From: JBEKTY01 sp049515555
Lineage (GTDB): Bacteria > Planctomycetota > Planctomycetia > Pirellulales > Thermoguttaceae
DNA length: 18,693 bases
Reading direction: 5' to 3'
Assembly: GCA_049515555.1 (NCBI GenBank)
Contig: JBEKTY010000159.1
Location: 1 to 18,693, forward strand
A program made the position numbers and the translations under genes. Each line of letters starts with the position of its first letter. Positions within the stretch are counted from its first letter, which is position 1. Shown piece after piece: positions 9,401-17,900 of this stretch. Under the pieces are notes generated by a model. That model worked only from the letters and a program-made list of their open reading frames with translations, was not told the DNA's origin and did no database searches.

Positions 9401-10679
9401 GTACTATACCCTTTACAGCCGGGCCCGCCGCGACTACGGCAAGATCGCCTTGCACGACTCGGTGCCCAGCCGGTTGTTGTGCCCCTGGGTGCCCGACTTC
9501 GGCTCCGAGCAGGCCTTTACCCTCCACTACCTGCTCCGGCTGATGCAGGACTATGCCGGCTACCAGTACACGCTCGTGAGCGACGAGCAGATCGTCCGGG
9601 GCGGGCTGAAGGATTACGCGGCCCTGGTCATGCCCTCGTCGTTGGCTGTCGGCCAAGCGGAGGCGGCGGCCCTGAAAAAGTTCGTCGAAGGCGGGGGCAT
9701 CCTCGTCGCCGACGTGCGCCCCGGGCTGGCCGACGAGAGCGGCCGCATCGGCCACAACGACACCATCCGGCAATTGTTCGGCCTCGCCTGGAAGAAGGAC
9801 CTGGGGCGCAAGATGCTCACTGCCGAGTTGAGCGGCCGGTACAAGGGCGTGGCTTTCCGAAATCCGCTCCAGAAGTTCCCCGCCGATCCGGCCCTCGAGC
9901 TGCGCGGCGCCAAGCCGCTGCTGCAAGTCGACGGCATTCCCCTCGTCACGTGCCACGACGTGGGCGCCGGTAGCGCGATCTGTCTGAACGTTCCCTTCAA
10001 TTATTACCGCGGCTATCCCACGATGGACCACATGTACGTCTACCTCGGCGACCCCGATTACCACGGTATGCTGGGCCGCATCCTCGACGCCATCTTCCGG
10101 GCGCACCACGTCGAGCGGCCGGTCCAGGTGACCGTTCCCCAGGAGCCGTGGCTGGCGGGCCTGGACACGCCGTTGCACGTCGACGGAGCGGCACAGTACA
10201 TCAGCTTGACGAAACGCCGGATGGCGAAAGAGGAAACCGCGGCGACGGTGTCCTTCCGAGCCCGGCGCGGCGGCCACTGCTACGACATGCTGGAGGGCAA
10301 GTACCTCGGCGAAGGGCAAGAGTGGCAGGCGGAAATCGCCCCCGGCGGCGTCAGGCTTTTCGCTGTCCTGCCGTACAAGGTAGGAGCGCTGGACCTGCAC
10401 ATCGACAAGCAGCGGCTCCGCCCGGGTGAGGAAGTGTCGGGAGACCTGCGCATCGAAACAAGCAGCCGCCCGCCTGAACGGCATGTTATCCACGTGGAGG
10501 TCGTCCGGCCCGACGGGCAGGAAGTCCGCTACCTGGCTCGTAATGTTGAAACCCGGCAGGGCAAGGCGGCCTTCGCGCTGCCTCTGGCGTTGAACGAGCC
10601 GCCGGGCCGCTACACGCTGCGCTCGACCGACGTCGCCACCCGGATTCTCGCTACCGCCCCCATCGAGGTACAGCCATAG
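6432..10679 (+). CDS. Secreted GH42-like multidomain glycosidase with two GATase-like domains
   Basis: The product is 1415 aa. Residues 1 to about 32 are a signal peptide (cleavage likely after ASA, before EE). Residues about 40-165 resemble the jelly-roll domain found N-terminal in rhamnosidases (AAWIWWDKD; GKNRLLVRA). A first GATase-like domain follows (about 218-435), then Ig-like beta domains (about 440-650). The barrel (about 660-1000) carries the GH42-like segment FRKFLRVRYGTIAALDKQWD. FCGDEIDYGG holds the probable acid/base (E752), and the nucleophile candidate is E917 in GLEYGGY, with E902/E903 as alternatives. A second GATase-like domain (about 1013-1120, VEGGGILVADVRPG) matches the GH42 trimerisation domain, and an Ig-like domain (about 1313-1415) ends the protein. 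Typical GH42 enzymes are near 650-700 aa, so this is about double. Beta-galactosidase-type or related exo-glycosidase action is inferred from family resemblance. Confidence 0.88.
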   Translation: MKVGCRRRGNSLAWAIGLAAGMCICGGQAASAEEAASLLDRAAWIWWDKDTNAIEPPYHDSEFSFTKEFTVDGEVKKAALHVTAESVCKLSINDKLVGEDDNWQTLETYDIKPFLVPGKNRLLVRARTKTWFAGLFVAGTVEQGNGSTLTILSDGTWDCASNVDHKIRKAEVVVRGLQGGWWNNCHRLMEMPELWYRPNTELVAPGIAWAKPWGGARVKVLAIQPRVTQRDTVELMHRTEMDVTVVFSDFFEREDERVPFFPNTRGWRKRDVAAELAKALEGTFDVILLGSIDPGLFYEVAAQRLKAMVRNGTGLIYTSLPGRRVEKPGQQQPSWDPAYEKELTAAPVADPPFSLITGVPFAALPGFRIGPEDKSKDFRKVAALFQFGKGRVMRLNLAEGWGLLANAPDPNDLHYEYYQSFAVKSVLWAAGKEPVVGFMGFPPGLAIDRADRKGELTFALSGGQGKCELSLAVRSPEKLFSLPATPVAQPGVHQGQGILCPVYEAKTSAQAGQAVSFALPPLPAGHYFADVQAVAAGKKVNWATAALTVNPRLRINQLTLAPPWIDVAEGKPAQLEATAVLTEAAPDGASVAFTLVDNYDRLLAVRSVGIAKGADRAKTVFAIKGFATTLGKVRAELLVGRDKVALAVARFTAVRRDWDRFGFFGWIAAPRDHASNLYARVLANLGLDAGRGMVVSHDTLEAFDTVALPGYSGMPRNAFDITPESIKGTQEITRRLKEQLPFDPMAYFCGDEIDYGGGDELPGRIVEFRKFLRVRYGTIAALDKQWDTRYASFEEIYPLTTRERLEDREKGKLVREKDYIEQAKATGNYSRWMDQWLSNYKAFNDMARVPRMVIKQFDPHARVGVDCPMWPFSRCGHDWYTFLKEFEMFSPYGKEGEVQPMEEARSFARPGTMLGLEYGGYIYNAFVRREELTDGEWQHWRVWSGLLRGFTNTWWYQLTPPGNECSISPGLLPYPTLRQYARDLAAIRGGYYTLYSRARRDYGKIALHDSVPSRLLCPWVPDFGSEQAFTLHYLLRLMQDYAGYQYTLVSDEQIVRGGLKDYAALVMPSSLAVGQAEAAALKKFVEGGGILVADVRPGLADESGRIGHNDTIRQLFGLAWKKDLGRKMLTAELSGRYKGVAFRNPLQKFPADPALELRGAKPLLQVDGIPLVTCHDVGAGSAICLNVPFNYYRGYPTMDHMYVYLGDPDYHGMLGRILDAIFRAHHVERPVQVTVPQEPWLAGLDTPLHVDGAAQYISLTKRRMAKEETAATVSFRARRGGHCYDMLEGKYLGEGQEWQAEIAPGGVRLFAVLPYKVGALDLHIDKQRLRPGEEVSGDLRIETSSRPPERHVIHVEVVRPDGQEVRYLARNVETRQGKAAFALPLALNEPPGRYTLRSTDVATRILATAPIEVQP

Positions 10680-10986
10680 GTGCGGCTCGGCAGGGGCAAC
10701 ACTCTTTCTTGCCGCCTGCACTTATGGTATTCTGGAAGAGCCGCAAGCAACAGTTGCGAGTGCTTCAAGGCAACAAGGATAATGTCAACGCCTTCTCCGC
10801 CAAACTATAGGCGGCCGACGCCGCCGGAAACGGGCAGGCCATGTCTGCTGGCGATCCACGGCGTCACCAAGCACTTCGGGGGCGTTGCGGCCTTGAGCAA
10901 CGTCGCCTTCGATGTATATCGACGTGCGCCGGCGAAAGTGAGTGGCACAAACTCGGTGGGCCGGCACACTACCCTGCGTTGGCCGC
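10680..10986. other. 307-bp gap between convergent genes
   Basis: This is the only gap over 300 bp. It holds the truncated ABC ATPase head (from 10782) and the inverted repeat at 10924-10969. Bases 10680-10781 upstream of the remnant may keep its old leader; TATGGTATTCT near 10724 resembles a -10 element but has no well-spaced -35. I see no RNA gene and no T-tailed terminator on either strand. Confidence 0.5.
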
Positions 10987-11030
10987 CTATTCCAGCTCGG
11001 CCTCGCCCCAATTGGCCGGGCGCAGCGTAG
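10782..11030 (+). pseudogene. Truncated N-terminus of a sugar-import ABC ATPase
   Basis: An open frame starts at ATG 10782 with AAGGA just upstream. Residues 22-46 (LLAIHGVTKHFGGVAALSNV then AFDVY) match the invariant opening of sugar ABC transporter ATPases of the RbsA/MglA/XylG type, whose usual form is GVTKxFxGVxALxxVxFDV. In that family the next residues are GEV...GENGAGKST, the Walker A loop. Here the match stops at about 10919 and the frame reads RRAPAKVSGTNSVG and on to a stop at 11028-11030, overlapping the 3' end of the opposite gene by 44 bp. With no Walker A, Q-loop, signature or Walker B, the product cannot be an ATPase. I read it as the 5' stub of a gene lost by deletion or rearrangement. 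The family match is short but distinctive. Confidence 0.6.
10924..10969. repeat. Imperfect inverted repeat at the remnant's breakpoint
   Basis: GTGCGCCGGC at 10924-10933 and GCCGGCACAC at 10960-10969 pair at nine of ten positions around a 26-base loop. The left arm begins about five bases after homology to the ABC ATPase ends. It lies between the 3' ends of two convergent genes, so it could act as a bidirectional terminator, although neither side has a T-tract. It could equally be the scar of a lost mobile element. Confidence 0.4.
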
Positions 11031-14000
11031 TCTCGACGATGACGTCCGTCGCCACGAACATGTCGTCGCCGCTGGTGCTATGCCAGGGAAGACGGAGCTC
11101 TGCGCGGGTACCTTCCTTGTTCGAGAGAATGACCGAGGCGTCAAGCTTGAACCGCTCGCCCGATTGCAAGCGGAGCGGGGCCCGCAACGGCACGCGGATC
11201 TCGACCACGTAGCCCTTGCCATCCGGCCTGGGCTTGGCAGCCGCGCAGCCGGCCTTAAGCAGGGCCAGGCGCTCGAACAGGTTGTCGCCTTGGGCGTCGG
11301 TATGGAACCTGCGCGGCGCACGGTCGGCCGCGGCGAGATCCGCGGTGAGTTTGGGCAGGAACTCGACCACTTCCGCCTTGCCGTCCAGCGGAGCGGCGAG
11401 GAAGCGGACGTCGCCGGGGACGAGCCCTTTGCGGTCCTTCACGATGGGTCCGACCTGGAGGTCGCACGACGCGCCCCCGTTGAACGCCATTTCAAAGGCG
11501 GCGGCGTTCTTCCAGGGCTTTTCGGTGGCCACGTCAAAGGCCGCGTACAGCCCGTCCGCCTTCCAGCCCAGGTACAGGTCGGCCACGGGCCTGGTGCCGT
11601 CCATGATCTTCAACGCCGGGAGGTTTCTCCACTTGTCGATCGAGCCATCCAGCACCAGGGGCGCCGGGCCCAGCTTCCGAACGAAGGCCCGGCCTTCGCG
11701 GAGGGCAACCGCGTCGCGCGGCAGGGCATTGCCCGCGTACAGCGCGCCGAAGAGGTTTGGCGAGTGATTCAAATTGCCGCGCAAGGGGCTCCAACTGCTG
11801 TGGCTTTCGCCCTCGGCGAAGCGATTGCGGACGGCATTGAAGATCACCCGCTCACCCGGCTTCGGCACGCCGGCCTCGATGTTCTTCCAGGGGATAACCA
11901 ACTCGGCCACCCAGGCCCGGGCCTCGCGTCCGGCCTTGACCTGGATCTTGACGTCCGGTTTGGGCGTCAAACCAAAGCCGACGAAGAAGTCGCCCCTGGG
12001 ATTGACCATGATCTGCACGTAGCTGGCGTTGCTGTTGCGGCCGATGAACAACTCGACGCTGTCGTCGAGGTGCAGGGGAGATCCCACGGTGCGCACCTTG
12101 TCGAGGGTTGTCTCCGTGCAACGCATGGCGATGTACAGATTGGCGTCGTCGTAGCCGGTATAGATCGTGGTCGGCAAGGTCTCCTTGTCTTCTTCGGCGG
12201 GAGACACGCGGAAATCGTCGACAACGCCGGCCTTCTTCCACGCCTCGTCGTCCAGCTTGCCGTCCAGCACGGGCGGCACAGCCAGGCGCGGCAGCGTCGC
12301 AGACACGTAGTTCTTTACGCGCGAGAGCTTGCCGGCCCTGCTCTTTGTCGCGGCCGCCTTGAAGGCCTCGCCCTTGGCAAGCTCTGCCTGGGCCGGGGAA
12401 AGCGACATGGAACCGGCGGCCCGCCGGAACGTCTCCCAGCCGGTGATGCAAAAAACGGGGGTGACGTTCTGGCCGCAGCCATAGAACACGACGTCGCCCA
12501 CGTCGAGGCCCGGCACTTTGTGTTGCGGCGCGACCTCCAGCAGCGTTCCGCCGAAGTTCTCGGTGGCCAGCACGTATGCCTGTTGCGGGGCGGCCTTCAG
12601 GTCGGGGTTCTCCAACAGCCGGCCCACCCACAGTCCGTCGGGATCCCACACGTACACCAGATTCTTGTGGATGAAATAGCACTGCATGTCGGTGACCACC
12701 AGGCAGTCGTGCGGCAGCCCGGCGATGTTCCAGAAGAAGCGTCCCTCGCCGGGCGCGGCGCCGAAGTCGGGGCTATGGAAGCCGGTGCACCAGATCGGCT
12801 TACCCGACTTGTCCCACTTCACGATGTAGTTTCCGCCGATGCCGTCGGTGCCGATGCCTTTACCGAAGGGGTTCTCGGTGCTGTTGAAGAAGCCCAGCAG
12901 GCTGCCATCCGAAAGGGGAGCCACCCCGGAGCCGGCCGGCCAAGAGACCTTTAACGGGTCGAACCATTTCGGCTTGCCGCCGACGGCCTGCCAATCGGCC
13001 CAGCCGCCGTAGAGGGGGGCGCCGCCCCTGGTCCAGCCCTTGGGACGCCACATCATCGGCTGCTCGCTCATCTCGTAGATGTTCATCTTGTCGTCGATCC
13101 ACATTCGCCCGCAGGCCCAGGTCATCAGCTTACGCGCGGAGAAGACCATTTCTCCCTGCTGCGGCATGCCGTCGCCGTTGAGATCGGTCCACATGACCGC
13201 TTCCCGCTTCGCGGCATCCTTCACGTCGCCATATTTGGAATTGGCGGGGACGGCCCCGCCGTAGTACGCTTCAATGAACGGTCGCGGCGTGTATGCCGGG
13301 TTGGCGAAGTCGTGCGCCAGGAAATACTTGGAGCTGACCACCGGCACGAGCCGGCGCTGCGCATCATCGACCAGCACCATGCGCGGCTCGACGTTCACGT
13401 TCACCAGGTACGTGCGCCCGTTGAAGCGGCGGACCAGGAAGGAGTCCATGCTGTTGCCGCTGCCGATGATGCCGTTGCCGATGCCGATCAGCTTGTAGGT
13501 CTCCAGCACCTTGTAGGTCTTGCCCACGAAGTCGATCTTCGCCTTCAGCACCTCGCCGGAACCGCTGTGATACCAGGCGATGGACGGATCGTCGGGATCG
13601 CCGGCGCCGCCGTTGGCATAATGCACGCCGCCGTGCCACTCGCAGCGGTGTTTGCCGTCGGTGTCGAAGAAGGCGACGCGGCGCGGGGCGGCCGCTCCCT
13701 CGATGACGACGAAACCACCGTCCCTATCGGTCGTAATGCCAGTCACGCCGCGGAAATCCTGCGGCTCGTACTTGCCGAACAGGCGCCCGCCCTTGCGTCC
13801 ATAAGCGGCCAGCAGTTTCCCGTCGGCCGCGAAGCGCTTGATCTGCCGGCTGTCGCCCGCCTCGGCGACGAAAACGTCGCCGCCGACCGGGTCGACGGCC
13901 AACCGCGCGGGGGCAACGAGGCCCGAGATGATCGTCCTGGGGGCCTTGTCCGTGCGCGACAACCGCACGACGCTCGTGCCGCTGACGACCAGCACGTTGC

Positions 14001-14832
14001 CGACGCCATCCAGCGCCAGCGCCTGCGGGCCGGGCACCGGCGCTTCGTCCAGCTTGCTCCCGTCGGCCGGATTGATCCAGCGCACCAGGCCCTTGGTCTT
14101 ATGGCTGATGACCACCTGGTCGCCCCGCGCCGCGAGGCAGAGGACCTCGCTGCCGGGCCCCCATTCATTCTTCGGGTCGTTCCAATCGGTGGTCGCTTTC
14201 CACAATCCCTTGCCGGTGGCGGGGTCCAGGGCCAGCACCTTCGCGTTGCCTACCAGGGTGAAAAGCTTCCCGCCGGCCAAGCCGCAGCCGCAATCGTTGT
14301 TGGCCTCCAGCAGATCGCCGCTGTACCAGAGCGGCCTGCCGTCGGGGGTGATCTTCGCCATGCCGGGCACGCACTCGCTGCACCCGCCCATGACATAGAC
14401 ATTACCATCGTCGTCCACCGCGGCGTTGACCGCACCCACGTGATTGCCCGGCATGATCTGCCAACCCGGAGTCAGGCCGGAGCCTAGCGACGTGATCCAG
14501 CGGGCCTTCAAGCCTTGCGAGGAGAGCAGCTTCCAAGAGTACTGGCCGGGCGGCAGCGGCTTGTTCTTGTCATCCAGTCCATCCCACTCCTCGACGTTGC
14601 GGCCCGCCTTGCGCGGCGCGGCCATCAGCAGTTGCCGCACTATGGCGCCCTGTTGGTCGTAGATGGCAACACTGACTTTGGAGTCGGTCTTCAACTCGTA
14701 GGCGACTGCCGGCAGCAACGCCTTCTTTCCGCCATCCGCCCCGTATCCGGCGCCCCCCGGCAGCAGGCACAAAATCGCCATTCCCAGTTGCACTCGATAC
14801 CAATCTTTACGGGCCGTCGCATTCGTTCTCAT
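10987..14832 (-). CDS. Secreted beta-propeller protein with FlgD-like and two CBM9-like domains
   Basis: The product is 1281 aa. I start it at ATG 14832, preceded by AAGGA, because it begins a signal peptide (MRTNATARKDWYRVQLGMAI onward, probable cleavage near GYGA). Residues about 43-104 resemble a FlgD-type Ig fold (VSVAIYDQQGAIVRQL; LPPGQYSWKLL). Residues about 110-830 are repeat-like NHL/PQQ-type propeller sequence (GNVYVMGG, ALDPATGKGLWKA, LAVDPVGGDVFVAEAG). Residues about 845-1035 form a CBM9-like domain (VPPVLDGKLDDEAW; DDANLYIAMRC; DDSVELFIG), and about 1050-1281 a second, more divergent one (LVLDGSIDKW). There is no CxxCH motif, so no covalent haem is expected. A CSEC/CGC cysteine cluster lies near residues 151-183. 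Its role is probably carbohydrate or surface binding outside the cytoplasm; no catalytic function can be assigned. It lies 112 bp downstream of the haem-propeller gene on the same strand. Confidence 0.85.
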   Translation of the reverse strand: MRTNATARKDWYRVQLGMAILCLLPGGAGYGADGGKKALLPAVAYELKTDSKVSVAIYDQQGAIVRQLLMAAPRKAGRNVEEWDGLDDKNKPLPPGQYSWKLLSSQGLKARWITSLGSGLTPGWQIMPGNHVGAVNAAVDDDGNVYVMGGCSECVPGMAKITPDGRPLWYSGDLLEANNDCGCGLAGGKLFTLVGNAKVLALDPATGKGLWKATTDWNDPKNEWGPGSEVLCLAARGDQVVISHKTKGLVRWINPADGSKLDEAPVPGPQALALDGVGNVLVVSGTSVVRLSRTDKAPRTIISGLVAPARLAVDPVGGDVFVAEAGDSRQIKRFAADGKLLAAYGRKGGRLFGKYEPQDFRGVTGITTDRDGGFVVIEGAAAPRRVAFFDTDGKHRCEWHGGVHYANGGAGDPDDPSIAWYHSGSGEVLKAKIDFVGKTYKVLETYKLIGIGNGIIGSGNSMDSFLVRRFNGRTYLVNVNVEPRMVLVDDAQRRLVPVVSSKYFLAHDFANPAYTPRPFIEAYYGGAVPANSKYGDVKDAAKREAVMWTDLNGDGMPQQGEMVFSARKLMTWACGRMWIDDKMNIYEMSEQPMMWRPKGWTRGGAPLYGGWADWQAVGGKPKWFDPLKVSWPAGSGVAPLSDGSLLGFFNSTENPFGKGIGTDGIGGNYIVKWDKSGKPIWCTGFHSPDFGAAPGEGRFFWNIAGLPHDCLVVTDMQCYFIHKNLVYVWDPDGLWVGRLLENPDLKAAPQQAYVLATENFGGTLLEVAPQHKVPGLDVGDVVFYGCGQNVTPVFCITGWETFRRAAGSMSLSPAQAELAKGEAFKAAATKSRAGKLSRVKNYVSATLPRLAVPPVLDGKLDDEAWKKAGVVDDFRVSPAEEDKETLPTTIYTGYDDANLYIAMRCTETTLDKVRTVGSPLHLDDSVELFIGRNSNASYVQIMVNPRGDFFVGFGLTPKPDVKIQVKAGREARAWVAELVIPWKNIEAGVPKPGERVIFNAVRNRFAEGESHSSWSPLRGNLNHSPNLFGALYAGNALPRDAVALREGRAFVRKLGPAPLVLDGSIDKWRNLPALKIMDGTRPVADLYLGWKADGLYAAFDVATEKPWKNAAAFEMAFNGGASCDLQVGPIVKDRKGLVPGDVRFLAAPLDGKAEVVEFLPKLTADLAAADRAPRRFHTDAQGDNLFERLALLKAGCAAAKPRPDGKGYVVEIRVPLRAPLRLQSGERFKLDASVILSNKEGTRAELRLPWHSTSGDDMFVATDVIVETTLRPANWGEAELE

Positions 14833-14886
14833 GATTTCCTTCGGTTGCAGGAGTTCGGTGCCATCGATCCCGCCATTCACATTGCG

Positions 14887-14915
14887 ATCATACGTTCCCC
14901 CGGAAACAACCGCAA
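14887..14915 (-). promoter_or_regulatory. Candidate promoter for the CBM9-propeller gene
   Basis: In the 112-bp gap the minus strand has TTGCGG at 14910-14915, a 17-base spacer and TATGAT at 14887-14892 (five of six to the -10 consensus). Transcription would start near 14880, giving a leader of about 48 bases. If real, the downstream gene can be expressed separately from the haem-propeller gene. Confidence 0.35.
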
Positions 14916-14944
14916 GCGTCTTGGGCAAGCGCTGCCTCTGCGTT

Positions 14945-17900
14945 TTACGGGACAACTCTTGATCGTTGCAGGCTGGGGGCATAACTCTCCGGCCGCGCGG
15001 GATCCGGGCGCGCCAGCATGTCCACGCGGGGATTGCGTTCCAACATCCGCTTGCCCTTCCGCAACGCATCGAGCATCGTGCGGTAGTCCGGATCGTCGAT
15101 GCCCCTGAAGACGGCCTGGCCGCCGGGGCCTTTGCAGAACCCCAGCCCGCCGGCCTCCCTGGCCAGCGGCGCGGTGAGCATCCGGCTCCACTCGGGATGC
15201 GTCAGGTTGATGCGGTATTCCGGGCCGAAGGTGGCAGCGGCCGCCTCGATCTGGAGACCCTGGTCCATCAGCGTGATGTCGCTCCACACCTGGCTGGTCA
15301 CAGTCACCACGTTGTGGCCCAGCCAGGCGTCGGATATCTCGACGGTGCGCCGGTGGCAATCGTAGCACCGCCGCATGAACAGCGGGGCAAACTGCTTCTG
15401 GAACCAGGCATCTGCCAGGCCGTCGTTGCTGGCCCAATGCGGTTTGGCGTACCAGCGGTCGCGGGCGCCGTTCACTCCGCCATCGGTGTAGAGATAGGTG
15501 TGATAATAGGGAACATTGGCGTCGATCCAGGTGTAGACCCGCTGGCGGTCGTCCTGCGAAAGCGCCGCGCCGTAGTGCGCCGCTTCGAGGTACTTTCCCG
15601 TAACGAGCCGGCTGGCGAGGCTCCCGTTGGCCTTGGGCGTGGTGTGATCCTGATCGGCACCGTTCTGCGGCACGTGATGGATGAACCCCCGGTCGATGAG
15701 CATGTCGTAGGACATGTTGAAGTAGCGGGTCTTGTCGCCGGAAAGGTCCATGTTGCCGTCGGGACGCGGACCGCTGTGGCACCGTACGCAGTGTTTGTCC
15801 CAAACCGGCTGGACGACCAGGCCGTAGTCGACGATGCCGCCGGTGCCCCAGTCGGGCCGGCTCGGCGTGGACGCGGCGCGCCGGGCCGCCGAGGGCAGCC
15901 GCCGGGCCTCCACCGGCGGGCCCTTCTCGTACACGTGGCAGCTGTGGCAACTTTGCACCTCGCCGGGCATGGTCTGCGTCGTGGAGCCCATCTTCTCGAC
16001 GACGCGCCCCTCGCCGTCCAGCACATTGAACGAAATGTCGCGCACGGCCGGGGCTGTGAAATGCGCCGAGCCGTCCTCCTCGACCGGCACCGTGCCGATG
16101 AGGCGCCGGACATAGAAGGTGCCGCGCCCGATGGTCGGCGACACGTTCCAGGCGTATCCGCCCGTGTGCGGCCGCGTCTTGGGCACCAGTTCCATGATTT
16201 GCAGACTCTTGATCTCGCCGCGGCGGACGTGCCCCTGGAGCCCCTCGTAGACATCGTAGAGCAGGAAGGCGCCGCGCAGCGAATCATTCGGGCAGATACC
16301 GGCCACCACGGGATCCACGTACCGGAAGTCCGGAAGCCCGGCGGACATGGGAATGACCGGCGGGCGTGGGCGCGGCCGCATCGCTGCGGGACTATAGCAA
16401 CCCAGTTCGCCCGCTTCCTCCCAAATGCACGTCTTGTTGCCGCGGCTGTCGAGCAGATAAAGGCCGCTCTTCTGCCCGCCGTCGCCGCCGTAGGAAACGA
16501 GGATTTCGTTCTCGTCGAGCGGGTGCGGGTCCATGTAGCCGTTCCAGAACGCGCCGTCGAAGTAGGTGGGGTGCTCGGGCGTGAGAAAGCGAAAGCCTTC
16601 GCCGCGGGGCGCCTCGATCCCCAGGCGGTTCCACAGCAGGCCCACCACGCCGTAGGGCCCGGCATGATGGCCGCCGAAGGTCGAGACGACCTCGGGCCGA
16701 CCCGGCACCGGCACGCATTGCCAAAACGCGTTGGGATCCAACTTCACGTTGCCGAAGAAGAGCTGCAAGTGCGTGCCGTCGGGGTTCATCGTCCACACGC
16801 CGTGCCGCTGAAAGACCCCCTTGTCGATGCCGTAATCCCAGCGGGTGAACATCACACGGCCATCGTCCATCACGGCCGGGGTATGGTCGGAGAGCGTGTT
16901 GGCGCTGACGCGGCGGATGCCGGTCCCGTCGCGCCGACAGACGTAGATCGCCCCCGCCCGGTTGGCCTGGCAGACGTTGTTGTTCCCGGCCCGATTCGAG
17001 ACGAACATGATCTGGCCGTTGGGCAGTTCGACGGGAGCGATATCGCTTCCGTCGCCGTCGGTGATCTGGCGGAGGTTTCGGCCGTCGGTGCCGATCTCGA
17101 AAATGTGCCATCCACCCGGTACGTTCCGGCGACGAGCCGCAAACAGGACCGTCTGGGCGTCGTAGGAAAGCCCGGCCTGCCACACCGAGCCGTTCGGCTC
17201 ATCGTGGATCACGCGCCGCGGCCGGTCCGGCCGTGCGGGATCGAACACGGCGATGCTCGCCGGTCCCCGGCCCGGTGTATCATAGGGATCGACCGCGTTG
17301 ACGCGGCCAAACGTCGGATGCCGCACGAAGACGATGGGTCCCACGGCCCGGATCGATTCTTTTTGAAACCGCTCCAGGGCCTCGGCGGCACGGACGACCG
17401 ATCCGGCCGCACCGGGCCGGCCCGCTTCGTAGTCGGCCAATGCGGCCCGGGCCTGATCGCGGACCGGCGTCAAGCGCGCGGTGTACGCCGCCCCGCCGGG
17501 CGTCGGCGCGATCTTCTCCAACGCCCTCTGCATGGCGAGCACGGGCGGGTCGTAGGTGGGCAGCGGCTCCACGTCGAAACGGAAACTTCGCAACTTCTTG
17601 AGCGATGCGTCCAATCGCTTGACCTGCTGATAAAGATCACGCAGGGCTTTGAGGTCCGCGGCGCCTCTGCCCGTGGGCAACCAGCGGGCGTCTTCCTTTG
17701 GCAGTGCCATGGTGCGAAGAATGGCCGCGGCATACGGCTCATTGGTCACGTCGAAGCTGCCCGCGTCGTGGGCCAAGGGCCGGCCCGTGAGCATGGAGTG
17801 CACCGGGTGCAGGCCCTCGATGGCGAAGGAGAATCCGTTCGTCTGAAAACACTTTGCGATCTTCATCAACAGCCGGTTCTCTCCGGCCTTGAGCGGGATC

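Noticed and set aside
7839..10721. A 960-codon minus-strand open frame antisense to the GH42-like gene
   Set aside because: It is a shadow of a well-supported gene: no motifs, skewed composition, and no start signals.
10942..12954. A 670-codon plus-strand open frame overlapping the CBM9-propeller gene
   Set aside because: The minus strand shows signal peptide, propeller and CBM9-like motifs. The plus frame is a shadow.
14281..14382. Cysteine pairs in the CBM9-propeller protein as haem-binding sites
   Set aside because: CSEC and CGC lack the following His of CxxCH.
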